DNA of 64,000 nt from Symbiodinium kawagutii (Eukaryota; Sar; Dinophyceae; Suessiales; Symbiodiniaceae): positions 233,292-297,291 of the forward strand of contig VSDK01011727.1 of NCBI GenBank assembly GCA_009767595.1, read 5' to 3'. A program made the position numbers and the translations under genes. Below are positions 9,601 to 20,294 of this stretch, piece by piece. The notes under the pieces were generated by a model. It was not told the DNA's origin, searched no databases, and saw only the letters and a program-made list of their open reading frames with translations. How positions within the stretch are numbered: the first letter of the stretch is position 1; every line of letters starts with the position of its first letter.

Positions 9601-12600
9601 TCTGTGCACACTTCATTTGGGAAGAAATTTTGAACTCCGCAAGGGCTGCTCAGATCAGCCACGCCTCGCAGTTGCAAGGTGTCCCCCTTCAGCAGCGTGG
9701 TGCAGCGCGGTGAAGCCTGGTATCTCCAGAGATGTGGCGAGAGACCGACACGGTCTTCTCTTGCGGAGAACGTTCACACCCATCAAAAGAAGATGTAGGG
9801 TAGTCCAACACAGAACACCTTCCGTCACATTGGAGGTCTGTGACTTTTGTCAGCGGAGAACTCGGAGCCGAGGTGGAATCAGCAAATGGACACACGAGTT
9901 TCCAATGCACAAAAGTTTAGATTTCCTGGAGATGGAACCAAGTAGACCACCTCAATGCCATGACTCATCAAAGATCGTAGAGGAAGCTCACGAGTTGAAA
10001 CCCTGTTCATTCCAGGAAGGTTTGAGGTCCAAATTTCAGGCTGAAGAGCTTGCCAAAACTAGAAGATATGATGAAATGCAGTCGGAACTTTGGTAAATGA
10101 ATATGAATTGTAGCGAACACTAAAGGATGCTACAGGAATGATACAGTTTTCAATAATTGCATGGAAGATGCGCCACAAAAGCCCTCTCCTGGAAACGCGT
10201 CCACCCTCCAGTGCGAAGCTGTACAATATCAAAAAAACTTCTGGAATATGTTGAGGATCTCACCTCTTCGGTGTTTTGGAACTGAAAGCTGAAGGACTTA
10301 AGGCTGAAGAGAAAGAGAAAAAGGTAGTTAGCGCTGGGAGACTTCATGTAGCACTGTCTTGGTGTGCGAAGGATAGAGGTGCATTTGTGATGCATTTCAT
10401 TTGCTGCCTGTTGCAAGGGTGCAGGGGTTGCCTTTTGAAGTACTTTGTAAGGGTGCAAGGGCTGCTTTCGATCTTCACAGGTTGAAAATTGAAAAAACAA
10501 TCATGTCACAACGTGTAGTCTCTAATAATCTTCTTGTCATTCAGTTCATTGTTTCCGGCCCCTTCTGATAGATCACTGAAACTGACAGTGTCACCATTTC
10601 CGATGCCTCCGTGATCAGCCTGACCAGAAAGAGCTCCTTTGGCCTCGGAAAGAAACTCAAACACGTCACAGGACAAACCTCAATTTTGCCGATCTCAAGT
10701 CACAACATGTCCCGCATCGGTCCAGCTTTGATGCTGCTTGGCCCATTCACTGCAGCGCTGTAGTACGTCCTCCCTGTTTGGTGGCTCTCATTGTTTTCGT
10801 TTTTCTCCACTTCTACTCCTCCTACTTCAACATATTAGTCTTCCTTTGCTAGAGACAAAAAGAAAGAAGGAGAAGAAGGACGACGACGACGACCCTTCAG
10901 AATCTCCTCAACATCCCTATCCGTATCGTTTTCACTGTTATCTTCCCTGCATCTTATGTGCAACGCATCATCCAAACTTAGGCATCCAAACGCTTTGTGC
11001 CCCAAAACTGTTGGCATCTCCCATCCTCTGAGAGCCTATCCCTCTCCAAGTTCCTCCAAGTTCGGTGCCAACAACTCTCGTGTCACATCCGCATGCCCAA
11101 ACGCAGCTGCCACATGCAAAGCGCTTTGTCCACGCCTTGGCAGCACACCGACTGCACCTAACCATTAAACCCCCTCCCTGTATCCAAGGGCAGCTCAACT
11201 GGCTGAACTCAGCTGACAGCATTGCTATGTTGGTTTTACGTCTGCAAAGGTCCTAGCTGTCTTCAACTCAAGGAAGTTAGAGATCAGAATCCTTTTTGTA
11301 ATTTATTCGGTGAAAGTGAATTGATTGGGGCTTTTCTGTCTTGTTTCCGATTCCTTCGATGTGTGTTTCCCTTTCTCTTCTTTCCAGTCTTGTTCCAAAG
11401 CCCTTGAAGAGCTCTCAGCAAGAAACAGCAGCTGCAAAGCCCATTAGAGGCGGGGAAGAGTCCCTGCGGAAGGTTGTGCGCTGCGGAATCGGAACGCTGC
11501 AGGGAAGATGTGGAGATATGGAGAGGCCCTTTGCAAAGGTGGGAAAGTGGTGCAGGATCAAGATGCGGGGAAGAGGTGAAGAAGCTCTTGTGCTCTACCA
11601 GTACTTACATGCCTTTACCGTTCCAAAATGGTCCACTCAAGTTGTCTGCCGAGGTGAGCTACAGAATTGTCCAGGGAAGGGGTACTACATGTAGCCTGCT
11701 TCTTGCGGAGATGTGTGCTGGATATTGGGAGGTGCACCAGCAGACCTTTCACAAGCAAAGATGTTCAGAGCTTACCTGGGCTCCACCATGTCGTGTGCAG
11801 GGGAGGCTACAGCAGCGTTGTGGCAGAAAAACTCAGGTTTGGGCTCTAAGCTTTGGGAGTTTTTTCGTTGCTCAGTTTCTGCTCATAGAAGTCAGCTTTG
11901 CACACTCAAAAAAACAAGTGGCAAAAAATTGTTGACGCAGGCATGCAGTTATCGTCACCAGAGTGCTACTACTTCCGGTTTGGAATTTGCATCGTGCAAA
12001 GTAAGGAGGCACCATGTTGTGACTAGGCCCAAACATCAAAATAGAAACTGTTTGAAGACATTGCGCAGCACGAAATTGCATGGAATTGATTTGAGGCCCA
12101 GGGGCGCACGAAAGCTGAGTGTTTGACTGGTGTGATCGACCGAAGAACAATAGTCATGATGTGAAAGATGAGAGGAAATGGTGATAGTGGTAAAATGGTC
12201 GAATATGATGGAAGACCAGGGATAGGGTGATTAAGGAGAATGAGGATATTAAGTAATGTTGATCATGATGAGAGGGGTGGATAACAACAAAGGTGGCCGG
12301 ACAATGATGAGAAGGACAATCGTGAATAATCAATGGTGAAGGACAAGGGTGAAGATGGACAGTGGTTGACGATGCAATGAAAATTTAATGATTATGAGAG
12401 TAATCTTGTTCGGTTACAGGGCATGACCAAAGGTCCACCGAGAGGAGGGACCAGAGGGAGAATCTAGAAGGATCGAACCCACCAAGACAAGCTTGTTGGA
12501 TTGTTGAAGAACAAATGTTGGTGTAAGAATTTGGTGGCGTAAAGGCCTGTTGGTGTAAAAACGAGTCCGTGTAAAAAAGGGCTGCAGGATTGCTAACTTA

Positions 12601-12763
12601 GCTCCCACTAGCTTTGGTGATCAGTGGGAGCCCCCGACTGCTAACTCTCCTCCCCAGCCTATCTTCCACGAAGCAAGGGCGCGCCCAAAGTCTTTCCACG
12701 AAGATCGAGCGGCTGTGTGGTGGCATGCAGATCGGCGGACTGCTCCAGCAACTCCCTGACGGC
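6534..12763 (-). CDS. Ankyrin-repeat protein gene, nine exons
   Basis: Exons 12685-12763, 11041-11157, 9665-9716, 9482-9526, 9160-9193, 7479-7531, 7006-7065, 6833-6923 and 6534-6659 join into a continuous ankyrin domain of about six repeats. Each repeat shows the family pattern: SALHVAAAFGHADVTRELL; FTALHHAAEGGHLATA joined to RLLMRADRSAKD; RPLHLASAAGHH joined to AMTTYLLRRRADVSATT; LALVRALLGFE; SLLLAAGADPNAVD with PIHWASRHM; and LCALNSLLAAKA. Ankyrin repeats are protein-binding scaffolds; no catalytic domain is visible, so the partner is unknown. Exons are 34-126 nt and introns up to about 1.6 kb. Intron starts are GT, GC or GA, and one junction (9482/9193) is irregular. The N-terminus is not found; the C-terminus is set at a TAG at 6534 but an additional 3' exon is possible. 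Confidence 0.82.
6833..6923 (-). CDS. Ankyrin gene exon
   Basis: Reads VTSLLLAAGADPNAVDEEG and VQPIHWASRHM: end of one repeat and start of the next. Acceptor cctgcag; donor ATG|GAGTGT (GA type). 91 nt. Confidence 0.8.
7006..7065 (-). CDS. Ankyrin gene exon
   Basis: 60 nt reading GEPPWKGKLALVRALLGFE. Joins the previous exon (phase 2 plus G gives Arg) and the next one through TG|GCCTTG, a GC donor. Confidence 0.6.
7200..7290. repeat. TAATAATGG-rich segment
   Basis: Repeated GGTCAATAATG, GATTCATAATAATGATTAATAATGG units in an ankyrin-gene intron; the same AT-rich units seen at 5146 and 17580. Confidence 0.6.
7479..7531 (-). CDS. Ankyrin gene exon
   Basis: 53 nt reading AMTTYLLRRRADVSATT, the second half of an ankyrin repeat. 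Acceptor gtcaccaag, donor ACCAG|GCGGAAG (GC type). Confidence 0.75.
7918..7978. repeat. (TTC)n microsatellite
   Basis: About 20 units with one TTG interruption; source of poly-Phe, poly-Leu and poly-Lys frames. Confidence 0.95.
8505..8790. repeat. Degenerate tandem repeat, about 85-107 bp period
   Basis: Three decayed copies start near 8508 (GGATCGTCCAAAAGT), 8614 (GGATCTGCCAAAAGT) and 8698 (AGATCCCGGAAAAG), each followed by GGTGGCGAAG-like and TTGCAAATCAAAATC-like segments. Confidence 0.55.
9160..9193 (-). CDS. Ankyrin gene micro-exon
   Basis: 34 nt coding PLHLASAAGHH, the hallmark first helix of an ankyrin repeat. Acceptor cgcgccag, donor CATCAC|GTGCCT. Confidence 0.78.
9482..9526 (-). 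CDS. Ankyrin gene exon
   Basis: 45 nt coding LLMRADRSAKDAAG plus split codons. Joins the upstream exon through a GC donor. Its own 3' junction leaves AA after the exon if AG is kept at the acceptor, so that end is irregular. Confidence 0.68.
9665..9716 (-). CDS. Ankyrin gene exon
   Basis: 52 nt coding FTALHHAAEGGHLATA. Acceptor gataccag, donor GCGAG|GCGTGG (GC type). Confidence 0.8.
9717..11040 (-). other. Ankyrin gene intron, GA-AG
   Basis: 1,324 nt, from GGAGAGG|GATAGG to gataccag; phases agree (E-G-F). Two imperfect copies of CCCTTGCACCCTTRCAA occur near 10395-10470. No other exon was supported. Confidence 0.55.
11041..11157 (-). CDS. Ankyrin gene exon
   Basis: 117 nt coding AVGVLPRRGQSALHVAAAFG, then HADVTRELLAPNLEELGE, a full ankyrin helix pair. 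Acceptor atggttag. Confidence 0.82.
11158..12684. other. Ankyrin gene intron region, no further exon seen
   Basis: Mixed sequence; at 12160-12380 runs of GATGAGA/GGTGAT-like motifs. Long open frames occur at 11341-12126 on the plus strand without family features. Confidence 0.45.
12685..12763 (-). CDS. Ankyrin gene exon, most upstream recognised
   Basis: Acceptor accctctgag, then AVRELLEQSADLHATT and DLRGKTL: second half of a repeat and start of the next. Ends at a GC donor (TTTGG|GCGCGC) in phase with the 11157 exon. Confidence 0.68.
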
Positions 12764-13534
12764 CTCAGAGGGTACGGAGTGTTTCAAAAACTCAAGGAAT
12801 CGCGTAGGATTAAGTTTTTATCATAGGATTATATAGGTTGCTTAGCAATAATATATATATATATATCACGGGTCTATTTGCTTTTGGGGTTCATTACTAT
12901 GAATTACTTCATTTCGCTTTTGTGATTCGATACTGCTTGCGCGTGAAAAAACGATTCAAAAAGATAGAATGCCAGTGACAAGAACACGGCAAGACTGACG
13001 GTGAGACCAAAGATGTTGTTTAAAGTAGAAAGTTTATACACTGAAGAGGACAGTCACGATCACTATGATTGTGCGAGCGAACGTGAGGGTGACCATGACG
13101 ACGAATGTTGATACTGATGCAGACTGCAAACGAGGATGAAATTGATGTTAAATCCGTCTGGAGGAGGGCGTCGTTCACAATCATTTGAAACCAAACCAAA
13201 CACAACCAACACACAACCAACACACAAACAAACACAACCAAACAAGCCAAACAAGCCAAACAAACCAAACCAACCAACACTAACAACCAGCAACCGACCA
13301 ACCGACCGACCAACCAAACAACCAACCAATGCACCGCAAGAACAAGAAGATAGAAATGATAGTCATGGTAATCATGGGACTTGACCTAAATTCCTGGGAA
13401 GGGTGTGGCAATGGCGATGGCCACCGGAATAGAATGGAAATAGCAATGGGAGAATGGTAGTCGGAAGTATGCACAATTTTGAACGCATGCATGTGTGAAT
13501 GTATGGTGCTGTTGTGAGCAAAACAGTTTCTTGC
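12764..13534. other. Stretch with simple repeats, no exon supported
   Basis: Holds an (AT)n run at 12850-12864 and a CCAAACAA/CCAACCAA array at 13188-13328. The Cys/Leu/Val-rich and Asn/Pro/Thr-rich frames come from the array. Confidence 0.6.
13188..13328. repeat. AACCAAACA / AACCAACC low-complexity array
   Basis: Mixed ACCAAACAA, ACACAACCA, CCAACCGA units without one fixed period. Confidence 0.9.
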
Positions 13535-13650
13535 AGTAGAAGCACGAAAGCACTAGCTGCTGAGCGAAGCAGTTCGGCTGGGTTGGAGGCTGGTAGATCA
13601 CCATCTTGGGCTGCTTGGGCCACCAAAGGCCAGTCCTCCCGAGTCCATTT
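13535..13650 (-). CDS. Possible exon, upstream of the ankyrin gene
   Basis: One of three open frames reads REDWPLVAQAAQDGDLPAS then PAELLRSAASAFVLLLQE, helical and Ala/Leu-rich, like the AAQDGDL seen at the start of ankyrin domains. Splice ends are not fixed. Confidence 0.3.
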
Positions 13651-15030
13651 GTCGGTTCCAGTACTCTGGTTTGGCTCCTAAATTGGGATCCAGTGATGGG
13701 ATGGAAGAGTCTGTACTTGGCAGAAGCTTTTGAGAAGCTTGCAAGATCTTCAGACATTTTCAGTATCCACACTGAAACGCCAAATCTATACCGAGAAGCT
13801 GGCAGATCGTCTCCCTTGAGCACCAACCTCAATGCTTGAAGCACAGAGGGTCTGCAAAAAATCCTCTCAGACCATGGTACACTAAAATGGGCCTTCAAAG
13901 GCCGTCCATTCTAAGGCTCTGGCTCCAAGGACTAAGGGATCAAGATTGCAGGTGGAGTGCTCCAAGTGGGTTGGGATGTAGACCACCTGTCCGAATGCGA
14001 ACTGATCGCACGGTTCGAACAAATGCAGGTGTTTAGACAAAACCGCTCTCTTTGCGCGCCCTTCTTGCCCTCTCCGTTTCCCAACATGGCCAGCTCTGTC
14101 CCACCTCCCCAGGGCTTTGGACCTTGCCAGATTTCAGTCAATACCACAACAACTGCACCACATCCAAACTTGCGAAAATGTCTGTCATCATTTGCATGGA
14201 ACTTGGCCTCTTCCAAATCCCCAAGATGTCTGTCTTCATCGTCAAAGTGGGACCAGTTTCGGAAGGGGAAAGGAAATCGAAATCACGAAGCCAAGGTGCA
14301 CAAACACGCACCCCATCTGGAGCTTCCTTACCCAGCGCCCCGCATGGGTCCTCACTGTTGACAGACAACTGTTGCAATTAAGGAGGGTGGTCTATATAAC
14401 TGGTCTCGTTCAGTATCAATGAGCATTCGCAGAATATTCCGTGGAGTGGAACAAACAAAATGATCAGAGTCTCCCTAATCTCCACAGTCCCGACTGCTTG
14501 CAGAAAAAGTGGTCATTTCCGATCAGTTTTGGCTACCTTACATTGGTTTGTAAATGCCTGGTTGCAAAGTCATGACAGAAGAAAGGCAACGCATTGCCCC
14601 AGGAAGCGATCGTTGTACCTGTGAAACACCTGTCATTGCAAAAAATACTGCAGAATCATAATCAAAACGTCAATTCTTGGGCATGGCTTAGCATCTTAGA
14701 AGGGTGATGACATGCAAGTAGAACCGTTGGAAAAATATGATTACGTCATGATTATATTAGTTTTGCCCAAAGGCAAAAAAGAGGCAGCTACCCCTCTCCT
14801 CCCATGCATCGAAGTGAGGGCTGCTCCCTGGCTCGGCCTTGGACAGGGCACGGGAGCTAGTTCCAAGATGCATTGCCTTGACAGCACTGGAAGGGTAACA
14901 TGTTGTATCTTTTCTTACCGAGCTTTTCGCAACATGCAACTCAACATAAGCACATCCACGAAACTCTCTACAAGGTTGATGCTAAAATTTCCGTGAGACT
15001 AGATCTATGGAAGTAAAAAAGAAAGCGTGG
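13651..15030. other. Stretch without a recognised gene
   Basis: Overlapping open frames of 60-130 codons on both strands, none with motif or convincing splice sites. I see no strong repeat. Confidence 0.45.
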
Positions 15031-15276
15031 CTAAAGACTTGGCCTGCGCCCGACCTCTTGGTTCAGAAATCGAGAAGTAAAACTAAAGTGTTTTTTGTCG
15101 ATGTTCGAGTTTTTGCTGATCGATCTATTGAGCTCTCGTTGCAGCCCTTGCTGATACACTGTTCCTATCTGCTCCCCTATTTTTGTATTGAACTGTTGTG
15201 CAAAGCTCTTCTTGTCGTACGCCCTTATTTCATCGAACTCTTGTTGCACTGCGCTCTTCAATTGATGATGTTTTAA
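15031..15276 (-). other. Open frame with repeated coiled-coil-like segments
   Basis: About 80 codons ending in a stop at 15031. Three similar units are visible: KSAVQQEFDEI, KSFAQQFNTKI and QGLQRELNRSI, matching three related DNA segments near 15124, 15184 and 15229. AT-richer than the other exons, so either an old repeat or part of a coiled-coil protein. Not recognised. Confidence 0.35.
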
Positions 15277-15538
15277 AGGTCCTGAGCCGATAATTCAGAA
15301 AGAGCTATCCAGTAGTGATGCTTTTCCGTAAGGCAAAATGCTTCTTCCTTGGGCAAAAGAATCTCAGCCAATGTCATACATTGTTTTCAAGCAGGAAGTT
15401 GCCCACTCCAAAACCAAGCCCCAGAAGACATCACCCACTCCAAGGCAAATTGAAACAGTCGGCTCAACGGACTTGACCGCTTGCAGATGTGACTGGACCT
15501 GATTTCATCCTCGACCTCCGATCAAACCGCAGCCTGGT

Positions 15539-15540
<2 letters not shown>

Positions 15541-15571
<31 letters not shown>
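15541..15571. repeat. (CT)n microsatellite
   Basis: About 15 CT units. Confidence 0.95.
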
Positions 15572-15575
<4 letters not shown>

Positions 15576-15896
15576 GATTTTTGTGCAGGGATTTCTTTCT
15601 GTCTCTCGTTTCTGTTTTTTAACACGGAACTTTCAACTATGAGCTTCCTTTGATTATATAAACAGACGCAGATATGAATATGCAACCATGTATGTTGCCG
15701 TGTATGTTGCCATGCCTGTGTGCATATTGATGTATGAATACATGTACGTTTACAAACAAACACACATGTTGTTGTCGGTGTGATATTGGAGAGCCAAATT
15801 CAGTGTGCTGCGGTGTAATTGCAGGGATAATGTGCCTTGAAAGGTCAGATTGCTCACATCATTTCTCAAATATCATGCTCTTTCAGAACTTTGGAC

Positions 15897-15960
15897 ATCA
15901 AAAAGATCCTTCTGCGTGTTTCTGGATCGTTTTCAAACGCCTGGCCTCTCTCCAAAGGCA
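15897..15960 (-). CDS. Possible small exon
   Basis: Reads GQAFENDPETRRRIFLMSK after a tttggagag acceptor. Charged and helical; no family identified. Ends approximate. Confidence 0.28.
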
Positions 15961-16511
15961 CCAGAAACAGCAAAAGGACTGAGATGGTTTCACTTGGTTT
16001 CTTGGTTTGCACAAGAAAGGCACGCTGTGCCACCTGGGGAACCCAGGCTCCGATCCACCAAGCCTTCCTGCGATGTCAAGATATGTCAAGCATGGAATCC
16101 ACAGAGTCCAACAGCCCTTCCAACATGGCAAGATATGTCAAGCATGGCTTTTGCCTTCGCATACCTGTCTGACCCAAACTTTTTGGAATCCTGGGAGTTA
16201 AAAGGGACTACGCCAACCATCCTTTTGCCGCTGTGGCAGTCCTGCCCTGCAGCAGCAACAACCAGGACTCCTGGCACACCGCAACCCCCTGCGTAATCTT
16301 AGAAATGCAAGCATGGGAATCTGGATTGCACATAAGACCCTGCTCAATCTCCCAAGAATGAGTCTGGCAGAAAAAAATCCTCAACTCCGCCTCATGAGAG
16401 TGTCTGTCGACGTGCGAAGCCTCAGGATCTTCACCACGCATCGACTTGCTGCATCGGCTGACCGTTCAAATTTATTTGTATCTTTTAGCATGTTTGAACT
16501 ATATGATGTAT

Positions 16512-16532
16512 ATGTATATATATATATATATA

Positions 16533-16575
<43 letters not shown>

Positions 16576-16588
16576 ATATATATATATT
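16512..16588. repeat. (TA)n-(CTAT)n-(TA)n compound microsatellite
   Basis: TATATA run, then about ten CTAT units, then TATATA again. Confidence 0.95.
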
Positions 16589-17280
16589 CTTTTCAGGAGG
16601 GAGCCCATGTGCACCAAAAGTCAGAAGATTGTGCCCATTATTTCCTCTTGATCTTTCGTGACCTTCCCGCATAATAAAGTCTTGCGGGAGTTGCTGAACT
16701 CCACGGACCGTTCTTAGTGAAACAGTTGGATGCATCCGTCGAATCTATACATATACATACATATATACATATGTCAATGATCGCGTTACCTCCACGCATC
16801 ATGTTCCAAGAATATGTATCTTTTTGCATCCAAGATGGGGTATGTCCAAAGACATCGATGTCCAGGGTCAAAACATACATTTACATTTACATATACAAAC
16901 ATACACATACCATTTCTGACAGACCATGAACACGGACGAAACGAATCATGTATCTCTGGCTCTGTCTCCCCAAACCTGCAGAAGGAGACCCGTCGTTGTG
17001 TTTTGTGCAAAGTCCCCTCCTCTTTTTCGATATTTTCCCTTAATTATTAATTACTGTCTTATCGCTATCTAATTTTTTCTAATTATTGCCTAAGTCTAAT
17101 TTCTCTTCCTCTCTTTTCTTTTCTCAAAGTTGTGTCGACTCTGTGTGCCTGCAGACCCATGGAGAAGATCCATCTTGCCGCAATGTCCTTTGCCACGCTA
17201 CTGCTTCGGTCAATGAGGCGGCGCGCCTCACAAGTAGCGGTGTGAATGGCAGCGTGAAATCACAAGAAATGAAAAATGTA

Positions 17281-17405
17281 TTCAAAAAGTGAGAAATGGT
17301 ATGAAAAATAACATGAAGTATGAGATGAAATCCGATGAAATGGGATGAAATCCGATAAAATCCGATGAAATGAGATGAAATCCAATGAAATGAGATGAAG
17401 TATGA
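17281..17405. repeat. GATGAAATCC / GAGATGAAAT tandem repeat
   Basis: Units of 10-11 bp such as TCCGATGAAA and TGAGATGAAA repeated about ten times. Confidence 0.85.
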
Positions 17406-17559
17406 GTGGTTACTCTTCTCTCATTGAGACAATTTCCACATCTCGGCAGGGCTTCTTCTCCACCTCATCCACCAACGAAGCTGACGCATTGGTGGCACTG
17501 CCAGGCCTCAAAGTTGACTCAGCCAGTCGGATGCCAGTGGCGCCGCTTGGCTATGGCGT

Positions 17560-17915
17560 GGCTAATGATGGTTAAACAGGTAATGGGTAACCAGCTACGA
17601 TGGTCAATAATGGCTAATATAGCTATAATAATGGCTAATATAGCTATAATGATGCTTCAACAAATAATGGTTAAAAATAGTATAGCTATATGGCTAAGGT
17701 TAATAGTGATAATGATGGCGGCTGATAATGGCTAGTGATGGCTAATTAATGATGGTTGATAATAAGGGATAAGAAGCCACAATAATTATGGACAAACAGC
17801 TTGGTGTTTCTCAAGGCATAGTGGGCCCAAAAATGATTGGTTTATATACTCTCATAGATGGTTAATATTGGATGATTTGGGGGGTACACTTCTATTTTAA
17901 GACACGCCCACAGGT
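17560..17915. repeat. TAATGG-rich segment joined to a GATGATTTGGGGG copy
   Basis: TAATGGCTAATATAGCTATAATGATGG units (17570-17765) are followed at 17866 by TATTGGATGATTTGGGGGG and TTTTAAGACACGCCC, the same order as at 5146-5330. Confidence 0.7.
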
Positions 17916-18597
17916 TTCAATCATGTATTGTCAAACGCAGGGTGGATCCAACATAAAGGAAAACATGGCAGAGATCCAATCAGGCAAGTATTGTATCAAA
18001 TGGTATATCTTTCAATGGCATGTGCAACGAAGTGGATTGAGCGTAGAAGCTGTTTGCACACAAAGGGCAGGGACAGGGGCAAGTGGCGAGTTCCATAACG
18101 TCTTGAGGCATTGGGTGAAAAAATATGAGAAAATCCGAAGCGACAAACATCACCAGCAAATTGCAGCATGGCATGCCATGTGCCTATTGACTGTGAAGAC
18201 ATGGAAGTCCGAGGAGTTGTGCTGCAAATAACCTCGGTGAATCAAGGAACCCTTTCGAAAATAACCCATGCTCGGAACAGAGTCATAACAAAGACTCGAA
18301 TGTGCTGCTCCAATGCAAGTACAAAAGGAAGATGTAGAAAGACGTCATCAAGTATCTCACCTCAGCAAAAGCAAAGCTTATTACCAACTATAGTCCTATC
18401 ATTAACCATTATTACCCTTATGAACGGCTATTAACCACTATGTTCCCTGATATAATTGTGGGAGGGCGACTCAAGCGATACAGCTGCATGCTGAGTTATG
18501 TAAAAGTTCTACATAGTTAGGCAACAGCCCCGACTAAGCTTAGAACGATGCAGCTTCAGTTGTCTGTGTACCTGGCAAAAGTGGTGATCTCAGAACA

Positions 18598-18668
18598 AGA
18601 AACAAATCAAACAAATCGAACAAATCGAACAAATCGAAACAAATCGAACAAATCGAACAAATCCAACC
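18598..18668. repeat. (CAAATCGAA)n tandem repeat
   Basis: About seven copies of ACAAATCGA, 9 bp. The minus-strand FDLFDLFDL peptide is an artefact. Confidence 0.92.
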
Positions 18669-18902
18669 AAGATTCTTTAGATATGGTGGGAATTCGCATT
18701 GGCCATGCTCAATGGCACCATTTGGCTGCTGGTCCACCCCCTTGCACCTTGCCAGGACCAAAGCGACCATTGTTGACACGGATCACCTCCAGGCAGAACC
18801 ATGATTCTACCCGCAAAAATATATAGAGTATATGCAGATACATATACATATACAGACCTATATATATACATATACATAATGTATAGAGCCCTTCCCGGAA
18901 TG

Positions 18903-18965
18903 TTTGTCTAGGGGGTATGGTTCGGGGGTATGGTTCGGGTATGGTTCGGGGGTATGGTTCGGAAT
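18903..18965. repeat. GGTATGGTTCGG 12-mer cluster 1
   Basis: Four copies of GTATGGTTCGG separated by 1-4 G. The same word recurs at 19407 and 20230. Confidence 0.9.
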
Positions 18966-19406
18966 GTGGGAAACCCATGACCCACGCAACAAATGAATTA
19001 TGGGATAGCCTTTGTGGGGATCGAAAAAGAAGGATCAACCCAGTTTGTCATGCATGAGTTTCCATGTTACCAAGAATTCGTCGAAGGTCATGCTCCGCCA
19101 TCTGCACGCAGGGCTGAGGCTTACCCAACATGTTGCTTGTAATCTTTCTACAAAACAAAGCAAGATTGTAGGAATTTAGACGTTCTAAATGGACATGATA
19201 GACAGCACCATGATTGATGGTTTCTTATTAATCATCCATGATTGCTGGTTCATTCCTAGCCCTATTCACCCATTATTGATGGTTCCTTCGTCTTCGTCCA
19301 CTGAACATTCATTGTTTTTACTATCCAACGATGACTGATGGATTACTTTTAATTGTCCTTTATTTCTTCGCAGCTCTGAATGGGCGCTCACAAATTACAG
19401 GTTGGA

Positions 19407-19456
19407 GGTATGGTTCGGGTATGATTCGGGTATGGTTCGGGGTATGGTTCGGGACA
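19407..19456. repeat. GGTATGGTTCGG 12-mer cluster 2
   Basis: Four copies, one changed to GGTATGATTCGG. Confidence 0.9.
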
Positions 19457-19493
19457 GATTTTTTTCCCTACCTGAAACCAAAAGTGTCGCAAT

Positions 19494-19617
19494 GAGGCAG
19501 CGGCGGCAGCGGCAGCAAGAAAGCAGCAAGCAGCAGCAGAAACAGCAGCAGCAAGCAGCAAAAGCAGCAGCAGCAAGAACAGCAAGCAGCAAAAGCAGCA
19601 GCAGCAGCAGCAAGAAC
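19494..19617. repeat. CAG/AGC-rich tract at the left edge of the gap
   Basis: GCAGCGGCAGC, GCAAGCAGCAGC and AACAGCAAGCAGC units run into the Ns. Confidence 0.92.
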
Positions 19618-19910
19618 NNNNNNNNNNNNNNNNNNNNNNNNNNNNNNNNNNNNNNNNNNNNNNNNNNNNNNNNNNNNNNNNNNNNNNNNNNNNNNNNNNN
19701 NNNNNNNNNNNNNNNNNNNNNNNNNNNNNNNNNNNNNNNNNNNNNNNNNNNNNNNNNNNNNNNNNNNNNNNNNNNNNNNNNNNNNNNNNNNNNNNNNNNN
19801 NNNNNNNNNNNNNNNNNNNNNNNNNNNNNNNNNNNNNNNNNNNNNNNNNNNNNNNNNNNNNNNNNNNNNNNNNNNNNNNNNNNNNNNNNNNNNNNNNNNN
19901 NNNNNNNNNN
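19618..19910. other. Assembly gap (293 N)
   Basis: A run of N flanked on both sides by CAG-type repeats, so the gap probably reflects a collapsed or unresolved repeat. Confidence 0.99.
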
Positions 19911-19956
19911 CAGCCAGCAGCTAGCAGCTAGCAGCTAGCAGCTAGCAGCTAGCAGC
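19911..19956. repeat. (CAGCTAG)n repeat at the right edge of the gap
   Basis: CAGCCAGCAGCTAGCAGCTAG units, about five. Confidence 0.9.
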
Positions 19957-20229
19957 TGCAAGCATATGGAACGCGTATTCAATCAAATGCAACTGTGTAC
20001 CGAATCAAACTTCAATCCGGACTCTTGGGCGCATAGGCCTTATTCAAAATGAATGCTGTGGTTTCTATACTACCCCACATTGCTTCCTCAACTGTGGCCT
20101 AGGCTCTTCCCACAAGAACAAGGCCATCTCAGAACAAAGAACTGCGAAGCCAGCGAATCAATCCGAATTACAAGTTGTTAAACAAACACTGTGAAGCCCC
20201 AATGCTGTCATCACTTTACCCTATCTATA

Positions 20230-20294
20230 GGGGTATGGTTCGGAGGTATGGTTCGGGTATGGTTCGCAGGTATGGTTCGGGGGTATGGTTCGGA
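20230..20294. repeat. GGTATGGTTCGG 12-mer cluster 3
   Basis: Five copies, with GGTATGGTTCGCAGG and GGAGG variants. Confidence 0.9.

Larger units (their letters stand above)
15961..18594. other. Stretch without a recognised gene
   Basis: Contains two copies of AAGATATGTCAAGCATGG 54 bp apart (16077 and 16131), a TA/CTAT microsatellite, GATGAAAT repeats and a copy of the GATGATTTGGGGG family at 17866. The 119-codon plus-strand frame at 17872-18231 starts inside that repeat copy. Confidence 0.45.

Noticed and set aside
9497-10096. 199-codon plus-strand frame
   Set aside because: It runs antisense to two ankyrin exons (9482-9526, 9665-9716) that have clear motifs and matching splice phases.
17872-18231. 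119-codon plus-strand frame
   Set aside because: Begins inside a copy of the dispersed GATGATTTGGGGG repeat; no family features.
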